Shown in pieces: positions 10,452 through 19,619 of a stretch of 64,000 bases of DNA; within the stretch, counting starts at the first letter, position 1, and every line of letters begins with the position of its first letter. A program made the translations under genes and the position numbers. The notes beneath the pieces were generated by a model, which was given only the letters and a program-made list of their open reading frames with translations, was not told where the DNA came from and made no database searches. Origin of the DNA: Prorocentrum cordatum (lineage: Eukaryota > Sar > Dinophyceae > Prorocentrales > Prorocentraceae); assembly GCA_963575745.1 (NCBI GenBank), contig CAUYUJ010001299.1, positions 38,723 to 102,722 on the forward strand, in the 5' to 3' direction.

Positions 10452-12541
10452 CTAGGAGGGGCCCATAAATAATTCAGATGTTTGGGCGCTTTGAAAATTG
10501 GCGTTTGCGAGGGCGACCCCCCCGTCCCCGAAAACACAAGATGGATGGGTCCTGTGGGTCAAGTGACAGAATAAGTGCCACTTGGGGGTCAGTCTCACAA
10601 GCGCAACCTGCGCGCGGTACATAACCCGGGATGCGGCCTCCAATGCAGATGTGTAGTCGGCATGGCTAGGCTGCGCACCCATATCTTTCGTCACACGGGT
10701 CCATTCCAGCAAAGCGCCAACAGACATCATGAGGGACCCCCCGTGCGGCACGCGATCAACATATCTCCCCAGCAGGTCTTTGCAAAAAAAAAAAAAAAAA
10801 ACGATCAACATCGACATCTCTGCTCCTTTAATTTTCATCGGGCATCCTGGGAAGGGGGCCCCTCTTGCCCGCTTGACTTTGCACCTCGCGCCGATCATGC
10901 CTGGCGTGAGCCTCCCCAGCCTCTGCTCATGTGGGATGTGATGTTCCTGGAACCATGCATGCATATCTGCTTCGACGCACTTTACTCTCTGCTGTACTGA
11001 ACTCTTGAACTACACGCTTGCGAGTATGATCCTCCGCAGTATTACTGATCCCAGTCGTTGCGTCACGCCTAAATGAACTGTGTGGAGCACGTCTAGCGCC
11101 AGCGTAGATGCAGGGCTCGACTTCAAATCGTCAGAGAATACGGGGCTGCGGTGGGTCACTGGGCCAATCGAAACACCTGCGCCGTCCCGCCTCACCCGCC
11201 AAAACACGCAGTCAAACGGTACTGGCTTGGTCCAGACTTCCCTGATGTCTAGAAGCGACGGCGAGGGAAGTAACGTATCTCCCATCTGAAGTGGCACCCC
11301 GTCGATTTCATGTGTCACAACAAGCCCCCCATCTGTTTTGCGGCTGGTTCCACGAAAGTTAACATGCTTAATATCTGATTTCGTTTGATATCTGAATCAA
11401 TGCTGATAATACGTTCACACGCATCACATGCATCGTGGTAAGATTGCGGGGTGCGAGGTGGGAAAACCATCCCGTCGGGGCAAACAAATCCAGGATAGCA
11501 AACATTGATGGAATCCAAGGGCGACGTGCAGCACGGACAAGGGTTATACAGGCTCGACCAAGATGACAGACCGAACGAATGCGAGAATTCCGCCCAGTCC
11601 CCTTTGACGTACATTAACACCGCCCTACACCCAAGATCTTTCCCCGCAGCACCAGCGACGGCCCACGGAGTCCCATCGCATTGCACATCTGGGGCACACC
11701 CTCTGACCAGCGCTTTGAGCTGCCACCAGACAACATGCATGAATGCATATAGTGTACAGTGCCCTGCACACCCGCAGTCGCATTTGTCAAGCGTGCGCAG
11801 AAAGCCAATGTAATGTCGACGCTTCGTTAGCAAGTTAACCACGCTCACATTCAAGACGCTGTCCGTACGCCCAGCACGAAGTGGTGAGTACCGAACTGAA
11901 TCGGCGTACAATGCAATGGGGAGGGGCCAACCCCCTGTCTGGTGTAGACATTCGTGTACATGTTCATGGTTCTGGTATGCGCGAGTCATCATGACTGAGT
12001 CTGCATCGTATGTACCATGTTGTAGTATAGTTTTGCACTCGGTATCGGTTCGCACCTCTTCGGACAACGATTCATACACAAGCTGGATGTCCGTGTGTGC
12101 TGTAGTTAAGTGGGCGCGCCCACGGACAGCCATCGGGATACGCACTGTCATCATCGGCCCTATCGGTGGCAGTCTGCGATCCACATGGTCTTTGTATCTA
12201 CCAGACGGCTTCCCAGGAGACATCCCCCACCACTTCCAATGTGCGCCGCCAGCCCCTGCTATGTCGCAGTAGTGGCACCCGATGGCAAAGTCTTTAGCCG
12301 TCATATGCCTCCCAGACACATAGATCCCTAACAGGTGGTCGAACAGCGCATCCCCTGCGGTGCGCATCTCAACATCACGCCTAGAAGAACGCCATGATCG
12401 CTTGAACTGGTTTTTTGGGCGGCATGTGTCGGCAGGTTCCGAACAAAACGGTGCTGTGTGGTATCCTTTGTGCCAGGGCTGCGGGTTGCACATCGACGCC
12501 CCTGTGCCCCTCCCCAGATGCATTGCACATCTCACTCCCAC
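10452..12541 (-). pseudogene. Decayed dispersed gene, possibly TNP2/Plavaka-like transposase
   Basis: Three frames on the minus strand carry consecutive parts of one protein. 12541-11315 has HYCDIAGAGG, MSPGKPSGRYKDHVD, GRTDSVLNVSVVNLLTKRR, KCDCGCAGHC and VLMYVKGDWAEFSHSFG. 11318-11010 continues with LDVLHTVHLGVTQRL. 10964-10452 gives VALVRLTPKWHLFCHLTHR. A +1 shift at a run of six G (near 11325) joins the first two, and a TAG at 11012-11010 separates the last two. An 18-A run (10784-10801) is read as poly-Phe. I recall this as a highly repeated dinoflagellate family; the link to TNP2/Plavaka transposases (DGxxY then VxLL) is tentative. The N-terminus is unsettled because no clear ATG context was found. 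Confidence 0.6.
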
Positions 12542-12549
12542 TGCATGGC

Positions 12550-13329
12550 GGGGAAAAAGCTAGCGACGCGGCGATGCAATGCACCGCTTCTTCAAACCAG
12601 CGCCCGTTCTGCCATGCCGTGACGCTGCTGATGCGGCCTGCTCCGTAACATTCGTGCACAGTGCGTGCGACCCCCCTGGCTCTCGAATGTTGCGCGTGCA
12701 GTCGTGCGCGCCGTCGATGATGCGCGCGCGTGCGATCGGTGTTCGACGCTACCAGTGATGCGAGCACGTGCACGCGATGGGCTACGTGGTGATACGTGCG
12801 CGCACAAGCCCTCGCACGCCGTCAAACAATGCACGCGTGATGTGCACGCCCCCCTTCGCCCGAACATCACAGCGTCACGGAGGCATTGCAACCGAACGAA
12901 AAAAACTGCTGGCTGACAGCACGCGCGCACGTTGCGCTCGGTGGCCTCGGTGCGAGACAACGCCTGGCGATTAGCAGTGCGCCTTGCGCGCCCACTCGCC
13001 AGCTGAGAACGCTGAGGCCATGCCAGCATAACCCCAGAGCCTGGGACTAGGCACACAGCGCGCTCATGAATCTGCGCACGATGGCGCGGCAACCCCCAAC
13101 TGCCAGATTCTCGGACATCCCCCCCCCCCCCCCCCCTCTACCGCTGGCATCCGCCTTACACCCGCGCATTCCAGATGCCAAATCCGCAGAAAACTAACCG
13201 AAACCATAGATTCGCACCACCCCTGCCCACACGGGCAATGGTTTTTACACGGCGACGGGGCTAAAATTACGGTTCGGCCACCAGCGAGGGCTCGAACGCC
13301 GCCACAATTGGGTTCGGACGGGGGGGGGG
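12550..13329. other. No gene seen
   Basis: GC-rich sequence with CGCG/TGCG-rich stretches and a C homopolymer (13121-13136). No family, splice pattern or tandem unit was recognised. Confidence 0.5.
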
Positions 13330-13475
13330 GGCGTTTTTGGACTGTACTTGGACGGTACTTGGACGGTACTTGGTCGGTGCGGTGGTGGCATGACCATGGG
13401 TTTTACATGTGTTTGTACAGGGTTTTCGCTTTTTTGGACGGTACTTGGACGGTACTTGGTCGGCGTTCTGGCGTC
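13330..13475. repeat. ACTTGGACGGT repeat cluster P2
   Basis: Two tracts (about 13337-13378 and 13434-13464) contain tandem ACTTGGACGGT units ending in TACTTGGTCGG. The motif is a non-palindromic relative of the TTGGACGCG family. It lies about 130 bp beyond the stop codon of the 13.6-22 kb gene. Confidence 0.85.
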
Positions 13476-13599
13476 ATTTTTACTAGATTTTACGTTTCGA
13501 GGAGGGTTTTCTGGCAGTTTCATGGATTTTGCGGTTCGGTGAGGGTCGGTTGGGGCGTTGCCTGCGCCAGCCGCAAAAACTGCTTACTACAACCTAGGC

Positions 13600-16500
13600 T
13601 CAAGCTGCAGGGGCCTTCCTCTTCTTCGTCTCCTTCGGGGCACGGGCAGCCTTCTGGCGGTGGATCGACGCGACTTCTGCCATGGCCCTCTCCACCGTCG
13701 GGGTGACGTCCTCGCGCGCCCCCCATCGCTCCCAATCATCCTAACCATGCGTACACTGCGGTGTAGGTAGCTCTGAGAGGCGATTCTGCGCGTGAATCCC
13801 ACCAACCCTCTGCGCGTATGTGATTTAGGCAGTCTCATCTTCCACCCCCCATGTTTACCCTTCGGTGAGGGGCGTGCCCCCCCACCCCACCCCCGCCCCA
13901 GGACCTGGGCGGGGGGGGGGGTCCGCGAGTCGCTGGAGTGCCCAAAACGGCTTCGGCGAGGAAGCCAACATCATGTGTTTTATTGTTGGCCCCATGTTTG
14001 GCGTCGGGAGGGAGGGGGGAGGGGGGGGCGCTATTTAATGCGCCCGCTTATTGATCGATCTCATCCGAGATGGCCCACAGAAGCGCGCAGGAGGCACCGA
14101 GAGGTCCCAAGATTGCCCCACGAGGCCCCCAGGAGGCCCTCAGGAGGCCCCCAAGAGGACCCCAAGCGCCCCCACCCCCACCTCCCCCCCGATGCACCCA
14201 GAACGCCGAAGAGCCCACAACGACCGCCAAGAGACCCCCAATACGCCCCAAGGCGCCCCAAAGATACCTCACGAGGCTCCGAGAAGCATCCAAGAGACAT
14301 CTAGCCATTTTGCTTGCTCTCGTCCTCCTCCTCCTCATCCTCCTTCCTCCTCCCATCCCTTACCATCCTCCTCGCCCCCCACTTCCTCCTCCTCATCACA
14401 TTCATCATCCTTCCCCATGCTCCCTCATCCATCCATCCGGCCATCTAATAGTATCATTCGCCCCCTCTCTCCGCCGCGCGGTCCAGCCGTCCCCTTCTTT
14501 GCTCCAGCACGTTTCTGATCGCCTCTCAACTCGCATGGGCGTCGTTTCTGGGTGGGCTGGCGGGGATGCGCGAAGCGTCTAGGATTTCCTGGGGGGGGGG
14601 GGTCGGGGCGCGGCACTGGCCCGCCACGAGAAAATGTTGGGCGACCATGGTGCGCGGGTTCTTGAGAGGGTCGGATGGAGTTCGGGGAACCGAGAGCGGC
14701 GGGCCACGTGATAATGGTGAGCCGCACGAGCGAATGGTCGGGGGGGAGGGCTGATAGTGGACGAGGCGACCTGGGGAGGCAAGCAAGAGGCGCCCCCGAT
14801 CCTGGTTCAGCTTTTTGATGAGCACCTCGAACTCGGCGTCGGTCATCCGCTTCTTGACCTCATTGAGGTTCTTCGTGGTCATGCACTCCCTGTTGATGGA
14901 GACTTTGAGCTCCAACTCCACCTCCCCTCTATGCGATGCCCAAACCCGTTCTGCCTGACCCCGTCACTCACCCTCTGTCCACAGCCATGGGGGCGCGCGA
15001 CCGCAGATATCCCGCCAGCCTCATGCGCGACAGGCGGTCCAACGAACCAGCGTCCCCCCTTCCAAGAAAACCCCTCATCCCCTTTGGGGGGACGTTTGCA
15101 CCCCCGCCCCCGTTGCCCGCCCAAAGACCTGGGCGGGGAGGGTCGCGAGCGGCCAGGGCGTGCGAGATGGCTCAAGACGGTTCCACGAGGGCCTGGAAGA
15201 GCCCAATTTGGCTTCCAAGATCGCTCAAAAAGCCAACATGGCGCCAAGAGGCACCATGAAGGCCACGCGACGGATCCAACCGTGTTTGGAGACCCCGCAG
15301 GATTTCCCCGAGTAGCCAGCATCATTCGAAAACCATAGGGGGGAACAACGATGTTGGCGTCGCCTCCTTCTCGCCTCCGATGCGAGTTTGAAGCTTCAAG
15401 GCAGCCTCAAGATGGCTCAAGAGAGCTCGAAGAGGGGCCCGTGAGCCCCCGCGACGGTCCCGCGGGCGCACAAGACCCCCACGAGAGACTATTCAGATGA
15501 CCCCAGCAGGGCGGCGAACATGTGGCACCCCCTCCGTGGATCGACGGCATCCAAGATGGCCCCAGGAGACGCCCCAGAGCTCCGAAGAGAACGCCGAGAG
15601 AGCACCGCGGGAACCCCACGACGGGCGAGGGCCCGCATGCGCACACAAAAAGCCCCATGCGAATTCGCGCGCCACCCAACGAGCCTCAAAGGGGCACTCG
15701 TATACCCCCCACAGAGCCCCGAGAGGACTCCGCGACGCCCCCGAAAGGTCCAACCGTCCCAAGAAGACCTTCGATGCTCAACGATAAGCCCCCCGACGTG
15801 ACTCAACGCATTCCCCTTCCTCTCGTTGACTGCGCTGGTTCACTATATGCGTATATGCGTTTCATTTCCCGTCAGCTCTCGTGGGCGGGGCTTCTGGATG
15901 GGTTGGTTGGGATTCGCGCGAACAACCATTGGCCTGACCAGTGGGGCCCCGACGAGGAGGGTGACCACGGGGGGCAGTGGGTCACAGTTCGATCAGCGTG
16001 ATCTTGAGAACGGCGGAATGGCGATATAAGGGGATGGCGGGGGCAATGCAGGGACGAGCGGGTGTAAGGGGGAATGGTAGATGAACAAGGGAAGGGGGGG
16101 TGCGCCGTGTCACAACCGCATGACTCGCCTTTCCCTTTTCCTCGTCGCTACTCGTCATGCTCCCGCCCGCCTCTCCACCAATTGTCCTCGCCCCCTCGCA
16201 TGTTGCCGTCTCGCCGCGTGCTTCCTCCGCCTCGTCAGACGGCCCTCAGGGTGTCTCCGAAAAATGAAGACAGCTGGCGTTGGTGCAAGTGTGAATGGGC
16301 CATGGAGTGGAGGAGGGAACTATGACCTAACCTCGGAGTTCAGGATGGGAACGCGCGAATGTTGCCGATGGGGCGGTGAGCCCCAGAGACGACGCGACTG
16401 GAAGGGGGGGCGGGGGGGAAGAGGGGAGGTGGAGCGACATGTGGATTCCAACAATGGGCAAACGTGACCGACTGTCACGACTTCTTGGTCAAGGTGCGCC

Positions 16501-19435
16501 CCAGCTTGCACCAGAGTGTCGCACTGCACTGCGCAGTGGCTAGTTTGACTGAGCGGCCCGTCTCTTGCGGCGCCCGCGCACTAGTGCCTGAAGCTCGACA
16601 TGGCGCCGAAGAGCCCACCACCAGACCCGAAGATCTCCATCTCAACATCGCCTGGGCCAGCGTCGGCGGCGCCGCGGGGCAGGTCGCCCGCGGCGGCCCT
16701 GGTGCCCAGCGCGGCCAGGGGTGAGTCCAAGGTCTTGCCAGCAGGCGGCGGGGGCGGTGGCGGCGGCGTCGGTGCATCGGCCGATGGCGCAGCCTTGGGC
16801 GACTCAACTCTGCCGTGCACGTCAGGTGATTTGGCGCTGATCCGCCGCCTACGCGACGGGCGCGGGCTACCGAAATCTGCGCGTGCCTCATGGGATGCCG
16901 CCTCCTCTCCAGCAATGTCCCTGGGCGGAACTGGCGCGCGCTTCGGCGCCGTCTTTGTGCAGCGGGGGCTTGATGCTGCAGGTCGCTTCAGCATGCCAGC
17001 CTTGACATCGGCGATGGTGGTCGAGTCTAATTTGTGACGCTTGCCACCCCTGCTGCCCGTGCCGGCCTCGTCGCCCTTGCCGCCCCTGCCGTCCGCGTGG
17101 TCGCTCTTCTCATCGTTGGACATCCCCGCCGACTCGTCAGCCTGCTCGGATGCATCTTCTTGGTCGTCGTCCTGTGAGCCTTCCACATCGGCAAGTTCGT
17201 CGGCATCTTCGTCGCCGTCGAAATCATCAAGGCCCTGATCAACGACATGCTTGGGCTTCTTGGCGGCGCTGCTCGTCTTCTTTGCCGCGGCCGCTGCTGG
17301 TCGTCTCATGGGGCAGACGTTCGCCGTATCGGTCTCCTTCTGCTCATCCTTGAATTTCTTGATGAATGCGCGCTTGATCACCTCGATCTCCTCCTTGGTG
17401 GTCTTCCCAGCCGCCAGCAGTCTTGCCTGCTTCTCCAGCATCTCCTCATGCCCAACCATGCCCGCGTGGGGCACGAAGTTGACGATCATGCGTTTCTTGC
17501 CCTGCTTCGGAAACTCCCAGATCCCCATCTCGGGGCTGCCATTCCTCGTCCACTTGCTCAGCTGGAACTTGGACGTGCCACTGACCAGCTCGACGATAAT
17601 GTTGCTACCTTTCTGGCACTTGCCACCATTGTCCAACTGCTTCCACTCCCTGATGGTCTTGTACACAAGGCCCGCGATGACCGCGCTGGCGCCGCCCCTG
17701 AACTTGGCGATCACCTCGTCGTGGTCGGCGGCCAGGGGGTCGTCCTGGAGCGGCATGGCGTACTCTGGCGCTGGGTTGGCAATGCTCTGGTCCAGGCGGT
17801 ACGCTCTCTTGGTGACCATGTCAACAGAGTACATGTACGTCGGCTCCTCTGGCGAGCGCAGCTGCATGGGCGATGCTGCGCGGACTGTGCGATGACCATG
17901 GCCGCGGGTTTCTCCCGTCTCCACGCTTTCTGGCCATATCCCGCCACCATGGGCATTGCGCCCGTCCGCGCCCTATCGCCCACGCAAACGGGCGGCTGGT
18001 GCGTCCTTCGCCGCGTCGAGCTTCTTCATCTGCTCAACGAAGGGCTGCACCCACGCGCAGGAGTCGGGATAGCGCCCCTCGCGCTTCATGTTCTTCAGCA
18101 CCGCTTGTTGGACGTGCCTCAACATGGCGCGAAGCATCTTCGCCATGGACGTCGTCCAGTCCTTCTCCTCGTCACCGAGGGCCCACGCAGCGCCGTTCTC
18201 CTCGAGGACCTTCTCGAAGAGTTGGATGGCCTTCGACTGCGATATGGCCATGTGAGGGCACATGGCTCTGCGGACGTCCAAGAGCATGTCCTCCCACTCG
18301 CTCAACACGTCAGGGTCGCAGTCGTCTGCGAGCCCATGCGGGTAGTCCAGCTCATCCGCCTCCTTGAAGTGATTGATCAGCGCGGCCTCCAGCTCATCGG
18401 ACCCCTTGCACCGCGAGCGCTTCTGCGCCATGCTCCGCGGGAGTGGCGAGCCGCAAACAGCCAAAATGGCTACGCACGTGAGACGGGTGGAGCAGGGCAG
18501 GGGGGGGGGGGCGAGGGCCTCGGGGTTGGTAGTCGTCATGGTGCCACATAGTGCGCCGATGGCGTTAACAATGCTGTTTCGACGGGGTCAGTCCATGCGC
18601 GGCGGCGGCGGTGGGCGGGGAGGGGGGGAGGGGGCAGATTTCGCAGATAATTCGTGATCGCGTTGCAACCCCGCCATTTTGAACGGCAGCACCGTCTTGG
18701 ATTTGGACGGGGCTTGGACGCGTCCATGGTCGCGTCCATGGACGCGACCATGGACGCGACCATGGGCGCGACCAAGCCCCGTCCAGCGTGCGCGTTCGGC
18801 GCGGCGCGCATCCAGCGCCGAGTCGAACGCGCGCCCATGCTCGAAGGGCGTGGGGGCTTCCTGGTGGGCGTCATATCTTCTTTGTGCGTCTTGGGGGCCT
18901 CTTGGGGGGCTCTTGGGGACCTCTCGGAAACAGTATAGGCTGACTGTAGACCCTCTCGGGGCGCCGTTTGATGCCTGGATGGAAATGAACGGGAATGGTG
19001 AGGACATAGTTGGGGTTAGCCGTTATTGCTCTGGGAATGGATGGGGGGCCGGATGGCAGGGGGCGAGGAGAGGCGGGGCACGTGCGCAATCCCCCCAGGG
19101 CACCTGCTTGATAGCATTGTCCAGCTCGCCCCTGGTCTCCTTCCCTGCTGCGAACTTCCACTCGTTCGTGCCCTCAGCTGCGTCCGCTTTGATCAGCGCC
19201 TCCAATGTGGACACCTCCCCTTCCACGCGACATGTTCGCTGTTATCGCATATCACTCTCCGTCTCGCCATCGCACGCCTATCGCTCCCGACTCCAAGCTC
19301 GACCACCACGCCCCATGAATATATGCCCCATCCCACCCTCTCAGCCCGCTTCCCGTCTCCCCGCCCTCGCCCATGCACTTCCTCATCATCGTATTCACGC
19401 CTCCTCGTCCCTCTCGTTCTGTATTATCGTTCATA

Positions 19436-19513
<78 letters not shown>

Positions 19514-19567
19514 GTTCTCTCACTCTCTCTCTTGTTCGCCCTCTCTCTCTCGCTCTCTGTCTCTCTC

Positions 19568-19619
<52 letters not shown>

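Noticed and set aside
14294-14310. TAGCCATTTTG, an 11-base match to the spliced leader
   Set aside because: It is not conserved in the homologous repeat R1 and has no gene start next to it.
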